Source: a virus
Reading direction: 5' to 3' (one strand)
Virus record (IMG/VR): IMGVR_UViG_3300031576_000087
Span: 1 to 46,834 of that record
Length of the DNA: 46,834 bases
The position numbers and the translations under genes were made by a program. The notes under the pieces were generated by a model. That model was not told the DNA's origin. It did not search any database and was given only the letters and a program-made list of their open reading frames with translations. Of the stretch, positions 24,919 through 33,420 are shown in pieces; positions within the stretch are counted from its first letter, which is position 1; each line of letters begins with the position of its first letter.

Positions 24919-25701
24919 TTAAGTTCTTTCGTTAATGTCATCTGAATCAGAGACGGGGTTATTATTTTGGGCAAGGATGTTTCCGCCGCTAGCTTTTTGA
25001 ATTAATTGCGATACAAGGTTGTTCATGTTTGTTTGTTGTGGCATTCCTTCTGCTGAAACAATTGCTCCTTGTTGTGTTGGTGGAATGTATCCAGTTACCG
25101 GTGGAATATATCCGGCTCCAGGTTTAGGCTTAGGTTTTTTGGCTACAGCGGTATTTTTTGGTGCCATATTAACGACCGGCTGCTTAACCTGTTGTGTTTT
25201 TACTTGTCCAGACTGTTGAATTGTAGCCACTGTATGCCCAGGTTGAGCGACTGATGTTACCTGAGCAACCTGAGGACTATAATCACTAAGAACTGCCTTT
25301 GTTACATCACGTTTAAGTACTTTAGCGGCAAGTATCTTTAAAGCCTGCAGTTCTTCAGTATCGAATGGCAATTTAATTGTTTGAGTAATTTGCTTCGGGG
25401 CAGCTTCTCTAGTTTTAATTCCAACACAAATTTCAAGATTCTCTCGTGCAAATTTGCGAATTTTAGCGTTAGCAGATTCAGAAATCTCTGGCCTGGCAGA
25501 CCCAAGCTGAAAGACATCAAGCGTCAAAAGGGTCTTCCAGAGATTAGCTTCTTCAATACGCCTAACTGCTTCAGAAAGGGTTTCCATGACCTCTTTATCT
25601 TCACGAACGCTTTCTGCATGACTTTGTTCTACGTCTTGTAAAACGGCCTGAGCCTCAACGGCTTCAGCATTTTCTTGAATTTCATCAACTTCCCAGGCCA
25701 T
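24919..25701 (-). CDS. Hypothetical Gln/Val/Pro-rich protein, 260 aa
   Basis: Residues 1-70 are acidic and helical. A central small domain with a charged helix pattern (ESANAKIRKFARENLEI) is followed by a low-complexity Gln/Val/Pro/Lys-rich tail (about 150-230) including repeats GYIPPVTGYIPPTQQG. Disorder of this sort is common in phage replication scaffolds, but I do not recognise it. It lies 1 bp before the resolvase gene and AGGAG precedes the ATG. Confidence 0.6.
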   Translation of the reverse strand: MAWEVDEIQENAEAVEAQAVLQDVEQSHAESVREDKEVMETLSEAVRRIEEANLWKTLLTLDVFQLGSARPEISESANAKIRKFARENLEICVGIKTREAAPKQITQTIKLPFDTEELQALKILAAKVLKRDVTKAVLSDYSPQVAQVTSVAQPGHTVATIQQSGQVKTQQVKQPVVNMAPKNTAVAKKPKPKPGAGYIPPVTGYIPPTQQGAIVSAEGMPQQTNMNNLVSQLIQKASGGNILAQNNNPVSDSDDINERT

Positions 25702-25702
25702 A

Positions 25703-26281
25703 TCATTCTCCTATGATTGACTTCTTTTTAGTCTTCTTAATTTTTGGCTCTTTATGAACCGGAGCAATCAATGCATTATCTACTAGGTAATAGGTCCCGT
25801 GCAAAATGGCATCTAAAATATCGTATCCGATTTTACCATCTTTATTCGCAGTGTCAAGTTGAGTTTTAATAAACCGTTTTGCTGGAATAGAAAATGGGTA
25901 TTGCAATAGCCATTCTGCGCTAGCAACCTTATCGGCTTGGCCGTATCCATCACCCAGTACACCGCGTCTAACCTCTGAGATACCCTGCCATTCAATGTAA
26001 TTCCATGTTTCTGCCTTAATGGCTCCTATAAGTTGCAGGAGGCTATCTTTAGAGAAGCCCATACCCCATGGCTTTTCTGATACTACTACATCAGGCTTTT
26101 CCAATGAAATCAATGCAGCAACGCAATGAGCCATATAGCTGTTCTTTTTGGATATATCCCAATCTTCCGGGGAAGTCAAAAGATGTTGCATCGTAATGTC
26201 AATTCTACCATCGACCAGCGAAAGTACCGATGCACCAAAGGCTCCACCGGCTGGATCTAAAGATAGCACTTTTTTATTCAT
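25703..26281 (-). CDS. RuvC-like Holliday junction resolvase
   Basis: 192 aa with an RNase H-like/RuvC fold. Acidic residues match the RuvC active site: D9 in LSLDPAGG, E69 in VVSEKPWG, and D154/D157 in YDILDAILHG. The helix DKVASAEWLLQYPF also matches RuvC. It is expected to cut four-way or branched DNA during recombination and packaging. It overlaps the exported protease gene by 8 bp. Confidence 0.75.
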   Translation of the reverse strand: MNKKVLSLDPAGGAFGASVLSLVDGRIDITMQHLLTSPEDWDISKKNSYMAHCVAALISLEKPDVVVSEKPWGMGFSKDSLLQLIGAIKAETWNYIEWQGISEVRRGVLGDGYGQADKVASAEWLLQYPFSIPAKRFIKTQLDTANKDGKIGYDILDAILHGTYYLVDNALIAPVHKEPKIKKTKKKSIIGE

Positions 26282-27188
26282 CTATTCGTCTCAGTAAATC
26301 TGGAATTATATCCTTAAGATCTTCTTCGACAGATCGTAAAAATATACGTAACTCTTCATCAAAGGCAGAAATTCTAATGATCTTTTTATATTCCGTACTG
26401 TCAATCCGCACCATCAATTTTCCAGCCCTATCTAGGGCATTTTTAATATCTGCGACTGGAAAAAAAATAACATCTCCATTGCCGTAACCTTGCGCCGGTA
26501 CAAAGTATCTGCATACAATACCAGACACTTTGCCTTCTTGTAGTACTGGTGATCCAGAAAATCCCGGACCAATATTATTTACTGCGGTTTGTAACTTTTT
26601 CTTCACATATGTAGGATATTGCGGGAAAAATCCACAAGTGATAGTGCCACTGGTGTTGTGATCTGGCGGATCAATAAGGCAGTCTTTGAGTTCCACCGGA
26701 TGCTCTACCGTAACAGATCCATAAATCTTACCATCAACATACATTAAATCCATTGATCGCCCAACAAATCCTGCAATAATAATGTCTTCGGTGGGTGAAG
26801 CGTTTTCTTTATTAAGGACTAGGCTGTTATATTTTGACATATTCTTACTTTTAAAAACACAAATATCTGTACCTGGGTCCATATAATATTCAGTTACCTC
26901 GTCCAATCCTTGAAGTAATTTTGTTCCACGTGGAAGCTCATCCAAGGCTCCGCTCTCAATTAAAACAACTCTCTTAGATTTATAAAAACCGTCGCATACG
27001 TGGTTATTTGTAACCATGAACTTTTCGTTGTTTTGAGAAACAGCAAAAGTAGTTGCTACAGCTGGACCGGTAGGCAAGAATAGGGCGATCTTCAAAATTG
27101 ATTTGTTTAAAGTTTGAAGATCATTCTTAGCTATTGCCGGAGCGCAAATCGCTCCAACCAACAGTGATACTAAGAAAGATTTAATCAC
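26274..27188 (-). CDS. Exported trypsin-like serine protease
   Basis: 304 aa with a signal peptide (MIKSFLVSLLVGAICAPAIA, cleavage after A20). The chymotrypsin/trypsin triad is visible: H63 in TNNHVC, D108 in DPGTDICVF and S211 in GPGFSGSPV. Cysteines C65, C170 and C185 could form disulphides in the periplasm. There is no PDZ domain, so it is closer to simple S1 enzymes than to DegP. It sits among replication genes, which is unexpected for an exported enzyme. Together with the subtilisin-like enzyme it makes two exported serine proteases from different families in one window. Confidence 0.87.
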   Translation of the reverse strand: MIKSFLVSLLVGAICAPAIAKNDLQTLNKSILKIALFLPTGPAVATTFAVSQNNEKFMVTNNHVCDGFYKSKRVVLIESGALDELPRGTKLLQGLDEVTEYYMDPGTDICVFKSKNMSKYNSLVLNKENASPTEDIIIAGFVGRSMDLMYVDGKIYGSVTVEHPVELKDCLIDPPDHNTSGTITCGFFPQYPTYVKKKLQTAVNNIGPGFSGSPVLQEGKVSGIVCRYFVPAQGYGNGDVIFFPVADIKNALDRAGKLMVRIDSTEYKKIIRISAFDEELRIFLRSVEEDLKDIIPDLLRRIDE

Positions 27189-27472
27189 AGGTTCCCTCGT
27201 TCTTCCAGGGTAAGGATTACATACTTTAAACGGGTGGTTTTTTCTTTTTTTGCATCCTTATATGCCCCACTTAGATCGCTAGCTTGATCCTTCAAAGTAT
27301 TGAGATTTTTGTCAGTCTTCTTAGATTCATCGAGATCCTCAATTTCTTTAGAGAGTCGAACGATTCTATCTCGTAAGGTTTTCTCGTCTGCAACTCTAAC
27401 GTCGTCAACGAAAGTTTCCTCTAGGCTTTTGGTTAATTTTTCCAATGTAGCTTTTCTTCTTGTTTCTTCCAT
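27185..27472 (-). CDS. Hypothetical coiled-coil protein, 95 aa
   Basis: Almost entirely charged helix with heptad-like pattern; it overlaps the protease start by 4 bp and has GGGAG upstream of the ATG. Function unknown. Confidence 0.6.
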   Translation of the reverse strand: MEETRRKATLEKLTKSLEETFVDDVRVADEKTLRDRIVRLSKEIEDLDESKKTDKNLNTLKDQASDLSGAYKDAKKEKTTRLKYVILTLEERGNL

Positions 27473-27483
27473 ATTTTCTCCCT

Positions 27484-27888
27484 TTAGTTATTTGTTTGCG
27501 TCCAAATAGTATCAATGTCATGGATATTACCGAATTCATCATACGATGTCAATAAGCATTCTACGCTCTTGCCGTCTATCTGATCCCTGCCGTAGACTTC
27601 TGTAAGTTTGGTTTGTAAATGTTTTACGGGCGTAATTCCTATCTTAAGATTGCCGAAGCTTGGATCTTGTACGGTATTCATAATCTGATGAATGTAAAGA
27701 TCGATAGCTTGACTGTCCATGAATGCCCTAATCACCTTATTGCCCTCTATGTCCTGTTCAGCATATACTTCGGCAAACTCTGGATTATCCCGCACAGGAA
27801 TGAAAAGTTTACCATTGGCACTTAAATATTTCCACACTTGTACAAATGCCTCTATTTGCTCTGGATTTGTTATATTATGCTTTGGCAT
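27484..27888 (-). CDS. Hypothetical protein, 134 aa
   Basis: Mixed alpha/beta protein overlapping the SbcC-like stop by 19 bp. It contains KLFIPVRDNPEFAEVYAEQDIEGNKVIR-like strands and no known motif (only parts of this are shown). It is probably coupled to the nuclease subunit gene by the overlap. Confidence 0.6.
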   Translation of the reverse strand: MPKHNITNPEQIEAFVQVWKYLSANGKLFIPVRDNPEFAEVYAEQDIEGNKVIRAFMDSQAIDLYIHQIMNTVQDPSFGNLKIGITPVKHLQTKLTEVYGRDQIDGKSVECLLTSYDEFGNIHDIDTIWTQTNN

Positions 27889-29996
27889 GACACGGTTGCG
27901 ATCCCATTCTGTTTAGTAACGGTGATCTTATTATCTAGTGCTGCGTTTAACTCTGATCCATGGTCAACAATCAAAACAATTTTGTCTTTATACTTATTTT
28001 TAATGAACTCTAATAAGTGTTCTTTATTGTCTCCATCAACCCAACCGAATTGCTCGTCGAGTATTTTATAATTAATATCGACACCAAGTCTGTTACATAG
28101 AACCGTATCTACTGCGGCATCGTCTGCTGCAAGTAAATTTTGCCTTTCGGAGCCGGAAAGGGTTTCAAAAGATATTTCTTCTCCGTCATCAAAGATGTTA
28201 GACGTAATACTTTTATTGATAGCTCCTGTAGTTTTTATAGTTTTATCGGGGGTGTAGTACATGCTAAGCCGAGAAATTACAGGAATCTGTTTGATATTTT
28301 CATTCACTTCTGAATTAATTTCTTCCAAGATGGAATCGAAGATATAGCCAACGAACCCGTTTCTGGATAGAATTTCTGAAACCGTACTGTGGATTAGTAG
28401 ATCGCGAGCGTTTTTTGAAATGGAAGCCTCAAACAAATTAAGTTCATTGAGTTGGATTTGATACTTATCATAAAGTGTTTTGAGCATTTGTTGTGTGCCA
28501 GAGGCTTCTTTTTCAAGGATTTGTATATCGGTTTTTAACGATCCTAGTTCGGATTGTAGTTTTGCGATTTGCAAGTTATAGGTTTTCTGTGCGTTAGACC
28601 TTAAATAGTCCAGAGTGTTTTTTGTATTCTTCAGGTTTTGTTGCAAATCGGATCTGTGTTTAACCTCTATCGAGATTTGGTATTCGAGGGCCGTTAAGGC
28701 ACTCTTTGCATGTTCCTTATTTTGGTTCGCCTTGTATGCAGCGATATCAGAGAGTACAGTGTTCTTTTGGCTATTAAGGTCTGATTCTGTCGTATAGCTA
28801 ACGTTCTGCATTAACTGCATAGTGAGGGTGCTGACGGCATCTTCGCATTGTTTAATTTCAGACTGAAACCCGTCCTTAATTTTTAAGAAAATTTCAGTGG
28901 TTACAGATTGGCCACAAACATTACATAAGTCTGGAACCATATTGTAGACCTTCATCTTCAGTGCATGAGATTCCTGCTCTTTCAAAGTTTTTTGAGTTGT
29001 TAGTCTGGAGTTGGCCAACTGCTGAGCCTTGAATGCATTTAAGGCTGTGTCTAGTTCGGATAAGCGTTGGTTTAATTCGGCAGGTATAGTTACCGGTGCC
29101 ATGATGGTTGCCCTAATACCCTCAGCCTGCTCGTTTAATTTTATCAACTGAAGTTGATCGTATTCAAAAGTACCATTGAAATTCTTTTCCGCTGCTTGAT
29201 AGCCTTCAACCATAGTTTTGTATTGGAGATCAGATTGAAGTACGGCATCCAGTGTTGTTTCTAGGGCATTATTCAGTTCGATTTCTTTATGGGTCAGTTC
29301 GGATTTTTTAGAAGCGACAGATGATAAAAATTCTGTCGATGTATATTTAGCCACTTTCTCATTGAGAACATCAACTTCGATTTTCAACAGATTGAGCCCA
29401 TTCACTGTAATTTTGAATCGCTCAGCATTTTCAATGCTCTTTTTGTTCAGCGTATCGATCTGTTGTTTATTCTGTTCAGACGCCTTATCGAGCTTACTTG
29501 TATCAAAGAACGAACCGAGAAAATCTTTTTTATCGGAATCCTTCATTAAAAGAAATCCACCGAATTGACCTTGCATCTTATGGGTTAGATGGATAAAATG
29601 TTCTGGGCTAACTCCCAGAATTGAAATGAATTTTGATTGGATTTCTTCTGTTTTTCCAGTCAGCGGAATGCCATCAACCGTAATGGATAGCTTGCCGCCT
29701 ATTGTACGGTCTATCTCGACTGACTTTCCATTGACCTTTAACTTTTCAATAATATTGGGATTAATTCCGAGGATTCGATTCTTCAATCCTTTGTTGGTAA
29801 TATCTACATACCCAGAACCGAGGGCTCCTGTCGTAATAGCCCTAGTAAAGGCAGATTTGCCGGATGCATTCGATCCGCCATCATCAATATTGTTTCCGAT
29901 TAATCCATATAAACCTGGATTGCCAAATTCAATAAATTGATTTTCAGCAATATTCTGAAACGACGAAATATTTATAGACTCAAGTTCAATCTTCAT
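27870..29996 (-). CDS. SbcC/Rad50-like ATPase (gp46-like)
   Basis: 708 aa SMC-type ATPase. Walker A is GSNASGKS (41-48), but a Gly/Asp/Asn insertion (NNIDDGG) lengthens the usual loop before it. Long coiled coils flank a zinc hook CNVC near residue 358. The signature motif LSGSERQ lies near 608 and Walker B YKILDEQ near 635, with D-loop and H-motif (IVDHGSE) near the end. With the SbcD-like subunit at 36194 it should form the nuclease that processes DNA ends. The partner gene lies on the opposite strand, across the divergent promoters. Confidence 0.9.
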   Translation of the reverse strand: MKIELESINISSFQNIAENQFIEFGNPGLYGLIGNNIDDGGSNASGKSAFTRAITTGALGSGYVDITNKGLKNRILGINPNIIEKLKVNGKSVEIDRTIGGKLSITVDGIPLTGKTEEIQSKFISILGVSPEHFIHLTHKMQGQFGGFLLMKDSDKKDFLGSFFDTSKLDKASEQNKQQIDTLNKKSIENAERFKITVNGLNLLKIEVDVLNEKVAKYTSTEFLSSVASKKSELTHKEIELNNALETTLDAVLQSDLQYKTMVEGYQAAEKNFNGTFEYDQLQLIKLNEQAEGIRATIMAPVTIPAELNQRLSELDTALNAFKAQQLANSRLTTQKTLKEQESHALKMKVYNMVPDLCNVCGQSVTTEIFLKIKDGFQSEIKQCEDAVSTLTMQLMQNVSYTTESDLNSQKNTVLSDIAAYKANQNKEHAKSALTALEYQISIEVKHRSDLQQNLKNTKNTLDYLRSNAQKTYNLQIAKLQSELGSLKTDIQILEKEASGTQQMLKTLYDKYQIQLNELNLFEASISKNARDLLIHSTVSEILSRNGFVGYIFDSILEEINSEVNENIKQIPVISRLSMYYTPDKTIKTTGAINKSITSNIFDDGEEISFETLSGSERQNLLAADDAAVDTVLCNRLGVDINYKILDEQFGWVDGDNKEHLLEFIKNKYKDKIVLIVDHGSELNAALDNKITVTKQNGIATVSCQSII

Positions 29997-30273
29997 TTTT
30001 TTTCAAAATTCTTTCACGGTCTTCAAGGGTCTTAATATAGATATCACCCTTCTCTTTTGACCTTTGAACGGCATCTTTACGTAACTCAACCTTACGGGCG
30101 GTAGTGCCAGTATCAACAACCTCTACGCTGGAGGTGCTAGGGTTAGGTAATTCTTTTTCCATAATACCACCACATTCGCCGCAGTCAAGGAATCCTGGAA
30201 CTTTATTTTTGCTGGTATCGATAATCTTCTTGATTGAATTTTCACAGCGATTGCATTTGTATTTAATTAACAT
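29986..30273 (-). CDS. Zinc-ribbon protein, 95 aa
   Basis: Begins LIKYKCNRCENS with a second knuckle DCGECGG, a four-cysteine zinc ribbon over residues 7-36, followed by a charged helical tail. It resembles the short FmdB/regulatory-type zinc ribbons seen in phages. It overlaps the SbcC-like start by 11 bp. Confidence 0.65.
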   Translation of the reverse strand: MLIKYKCNRCENSIKKIIDTSKNKVPGFLDCGECGGIMEKELPNPSTSSVEVVDTGTTARKVELRKDAVQRSKEKGDIYIKTLEDRERILKKNED

Positions 30274-30283
30274 AAATCACCAA

Positions 30284-32212
30284 TCAATATGGGACTTCCC
30301 ATTTTTCTTTCTCAGAATTTTTAATAGCCTCTTCAATGGCCGCTTCTTCTGAATGAAAATTTTTAGACTCATTACTGTCAAGTTCATGATCTCGTTTAAA
30401 GACCACTATACCTGAAAGTCCCATAAGCATTTTAGCCACAGAAAGAGAGTTTTTAATTGACATTAAAACAGCAGATGCACTATCAACAACACCTATTTCT
30501 ATACCATCCCCATATTTATAATTCAGGGCATCATAAGTGTGCCAGAACGGACGCCTGAATGCAATAGTTTGCTGGACTGGCACTCTGACAACTTTGGATG
30601 TTGGCTTGCCTAAAATCCATTTCCAAAATCGTTTAAATATGTTTGGTTCAAGAATTGTCGCGTCTTGAATAGATTCTTCAAACGTAATCGTATATGTCAT
30701 TCCGGTAGCTATATCGCCAATCTCTTTTTTATTATGTCCACCGTTTGTCATAATGCGTTCGAATGGAGCAACAAAAGCAAGTGGCATAATAGCCTTGACC
30801 GCATCAGACGTATCACTGGAATGTATTACATCAGCTAAAGCCAACAGTGTTTTTGCGCATCCAGGTAGAACTCCAAATTTTAATGCGCCCTTAATGGCAG
30901 CCACAGCATCTTCGACACGATGGCGCTTTTCTTTTAGTTCTGCTTCAGAAGAACCCTTCACCTTTAACCGGGCAATGCCGCCAGTAAGGATGGCTAGTCG
31001 CTCACGCAAGATTTCAGCATCTAGGCTGCTCTCGGCCTGCTCTGCTTGCTTCTCCAACTCTTCACTGCGGGTAATAACTAGAAATTCATCGGGCTGTCCG
31101 AGAATTAGAGATTTATACCTGTAGTACTCGAATACTTCCATTACATCCAAACCAAGATCTTTTATTTCAAAACCCTCAAGGGGTTTAGATAGTGGGTCAA
31201 AAACCGTAGCACCTGTGAAGGCGGCGGTATCGAGTAAAAAGTGATATGGGCTGTTGGCCTGAACGGTCATAACTGTCTTCAGGGGGAGAATATTTAAGCT
31301 TGTTGGGTCTTTAAAATTGTAAGCTAATTGAGCCAATACGTCTTCAGAAAAATGATGTGCAGCAATTACAACGTTTGGACTAAATTTTTGATTGTTTTGC
31401 ATAGCAAGTTCATATGCCTGACCAATTCTTTCAATGGCCGGAATGATTGTGGACATAGTATTGATCTTACCGTTGTATAAAAGGAATCTTGGGCGTTCCA
31501 ATATAGTTCTATAATTGCCCTTATCGTTTACAAACTCTTCGATAAAACGACCACATGTGTCTTCGAAGCCACGGGCAATTGGAAACCCTTCAACTTTTTC
31601 TACTTCGAAGCCGCTTACACCAGAAGTTTCTGCGATTGTAATGTTCCCATTGTATCCAACCTGATCGAAGCATTCTAAAACCGCCTTCGACATTTCTGCA
31701 TCGTTATTAGTTGAAATCAGTGCAACCTTTCTTAAGAGGTCTTTAGAATTATCCGTCGTGACCTTAATAGAATTTTCCGCAATGAAAGGAATAATAATAT
31801 CATTTAAAGCATTCTCCAATTCTCTCATAACTTTTTGAGAAGAGAGGTGTGGGTGTTTATGAAGATAATCAAATCCCAATCTGATTAGAGCTTCGACCAG
31901 GATAGTAGCCGTCGTAGTCCCATCCCCTGCCTCTACATTTGTCTTCGAACTACTATCTCTGGCCGCCTCTAAAATTGCCTGAGCAGTTGAATCTGAAAGT
32001 GCCAATGAATTAAAAGTCGTGATTCCGTCTTTAGTTGTGTATGGGGGGAGATTCTCTTGTCGCTCAATTAAAACGATTTTCCCGTTTGGACCTAGCGTAC
32101 CGCCAACAATATCTGAAGCAAATTTTACCGTATCAAGAACAATTTTTTTTAGTCTATCCTCTTGATAAGTAACCGTTTTTGCTGCAGTTTTTGATTTTGC
32201 GATTTCTTTCAT
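30284..32212 (-). CDS. groEL: GroEL-like chaperonin
   Basis: 642 aa, longer than bacterial GroEL (about 548). Core motifs are clear: TLGPNGK, AGDGTTTATILVEAL (D97 corresponds to GroEL D87), and HRVEDAVAAIKGAL, whose Asp matches ATPase D398. Insertions occur in the equatorial part near residues 515-560, with Trp/Phe-rich sequence (FKRFWKWILGK), and a longer acidic C-terminus replaces the GGM tail. It is the first gene of the leftward operon behind a strong promoter. Phage chaperonins fold viral proteins, usually capsid proteins or enzymes. A GroES-like partner is encoded 3.7 kb away on the other strand. Confidence 0.93.
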   Translation of the reverse strand: MKEIAKSKTAAKTVTYQEDRLKKIVLDTVKFASDIVGGTLGPNGKIVLIERQENLPPYTTKDGITTFNSLALSDSTAQAILEAARDSSSKTNVEAGDGTTTATILVEALIRLGFDYLHKHPHLSSQKVMRELENALNDIIIPFIAENSIKVTTDNSKDLLRKVALISTNNDAEMSKAVLECFDQVGYNGNITIAETSGVSGFEVEKVEGFPIARGFEDTCGRFIEEFVNDKGNYRTILERPRFLLYNGKINTMSTIIPAIERIGQAYELAMQNNQKFSPNVVIAAHHFSEDVLAQLAYNFKDPTSLNILPLKTVMTVQANSPYHFLLDTAAFTGATVFDPLSKPLEGFEIKDLGLDVMEVFEYYRYKSLILGQPDEFLVITRSEELEKQAEQAESSLDAEILRERLAILTGGIARLKVKGSSEAELKEKRHRVEDAVAAIKGALKFGVLPGCAKTLLALADVIHSSDTSDAVKAIMPLAFVAPFERIMTNGGHNKKEIGDIATGMTYTITFEESIQDATILEPNIFKRFWKWILGKPTSKVVRVPVQQTIAFRRPFWHTYDALNYKYGDGIEIGVVDSASAVLMSIKNSLSVAKMLMGLSGIVVFKRDHELDSNESKNFHSEEAAIEEAIKNSEKEKWEVPY

Positions 32213-32239
32213 AGATCTACACTCCTCTTAAGTAGGATA

Positions 32240-32268
32240 CTTATACCATAAAGATACAACTAAATCAA
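32240..32268 (-). promoter_or_regulatory. Leftward sigma-70-type promoter for groEL operon
   Basis: -35 TTGATT (32263-32268), 17-bp spacer, -10 TATAAG (32240-32245). The region lies back to back with the rightward promoter; their -35 boxes are 8 bp apart. Its leader is about 25 nt and contains AGGAG. Confidence 0.8.
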
Positions 32269-32276
32269 ACATTTTG

Positions 32277-32306
32277 TTGACTGTTTGTGTCTCAACCTGA
32301 TATTAT
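32277..32306 (+). promoter_or_regulatory. Rightward sigma-70-type promoter
   Basis: -35 TTGACT (32277-32282), 18-bp spacer, -10 TATTAT (32301-32306). It is followed by GGAGGA (32329-32334) and the ATG at 32338. It starts the + strand block with the UvsW-like helicase and sigma factor. Confidence 0.8.
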
Positions 32307-32337
32307 CCCTTAACGAATATAGTGCTTCGGAGGACTA

Positions 32338-33420
32338 ATGTCAATATATTTCAAAGAGGGTGAGTTTGATCTTGATAAGATCTTAATCGTTTCTGGAATA
32401 GACTTTTCCCCAATGTACCCAGATTCAACAAAGCTTATCAAGCCTGAAGATGATGATCTTTTTTACAGTAGTCTGTATAAAAATTACACAAAGTTAAAAG
32501 ATGCCAGAGGTGAGGGAAAACTCCGACAAATGCTGATTACTCTTTTGAACTCGATGTATACACATAAAAGAGTCATCGTGCTTATAAGTAAGCGTAAATT
32601 CAGAGAATTAATATCCAGTCATGATTTTAACTGGGGTCCTAATGGATTGCAATGGGATGGTAGGCGCTGGAAGGGATTTATAAAGTTTTTAACATCTAAC
32701 GGGTTTAGGGTTCTCAATCCAGATACCAAAGGCAGTTCTATACCTTTTGCTTATGAACTAACCAGTTCCAGTCTCTTGAAATATTTTCAAGATGTAGATG
32801 TGGAGGCTCAACGAAAACAGTGTCTTGATTTTATTTATCAAAGAGCATCCCAGTCTACTGCATCCCGGTATCCATCCCAAGTAGTACGAGTACGTAGTAC
32901 GAAGTATACTTCTTCTTCTTCTTACGACGGTCGTGAAACTCCCATCGTCAGTGAAAAAGGAGAAGAAAAAAATGCTTCGCAGTTGTTTAAAAATTCATCA
33001 TCTCCTGAAGGGGTACCCAAAAATCAATTACAATTGGCCTTTGTAAATAATACAGAAGATTTACATTCCTCAGCTAGATTCTACCGGCATGTCGAAAAAT
33101 ATTTTAAATGGGACGATTTTGATATTAGGTGGAAGGTTCAGACGGTGGATATGGTCAAAACGTTTGGCAAGCTTCTAGACAAGAGTGTAAAAAATAGCAA
33201 CAATAAAACCATCCAACAAAAGGTTGATGACGTATTGGCATTGATTCCGGTACATGGTCCTGGTATTATGCCCATATCAGCCATTCGAGACATTGTTTCC
33301 CTTGTTGCTGAGGAGTCACCATACTTCAAACAAAAATATGCTTCGAGGTATATGAAAACAATTTCAGACCGTTATGAAGATTTTATTAAGCAATATAACG
33401 AACATGTGAGACCTACATGA
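32338..33420 (+). CDS. Hypothetical protein, 360 aa
   Basis: First gene of the rightward block, with a strong GGAGGA site. Residues 1-165 form a folded domain, including a helix-strand stretch (WGPNGLQWDGRRWKGFIKFLTSNGF) that may be a winged-helix-like element. Then comes a Ser/Lys-rich linker (about 180-240), and a helical C-terminal domain. The layout of two folded domains with a low-complexity linker is seen in phage replication initiators, but that is only a guess. It overlaps the helicase start by 4 bp (ATGA). Confidence 0.7.
   Translation: MSIYFKEGEFDLDKILIVSGIDFSPMYPDSTKLIKPEDDDLFYSSLYKNYTKLKDARGEGKLRQMLITLLNSMYTHKRVIVLISKRKFRELISSHDFNWGPNGLQWDGRRWKGFIKFLTSNGFRVLNPDTKGSSIPFAYELTSSSLLKYFQDVDVEAQRKQCLDFIYQRASQSTASRYPSQVVRVRSTKYTSSSSYDGRETPIVSEKGEEKNASQLFKNSSSPEGVPKNQLQLAFVNNTEDLHSSARFYRHVEKYFKWDDFDIRWKVQTVDMVKTFGKLLDKSVKNSNNKTIQQKVDDVLALIPVHGPGIMPISAIRDIVSLVAEESPYFKQKYASRYMKTISDRYEDFIKQYNEHVRPT

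Noticed and set aside
30640-30720. An intein or intron in the GroEL insertion
   Set aside because: The frame is continuous, and no intein splice residues (Cys/Ser start, HN-Cys end) are seen at the borders.
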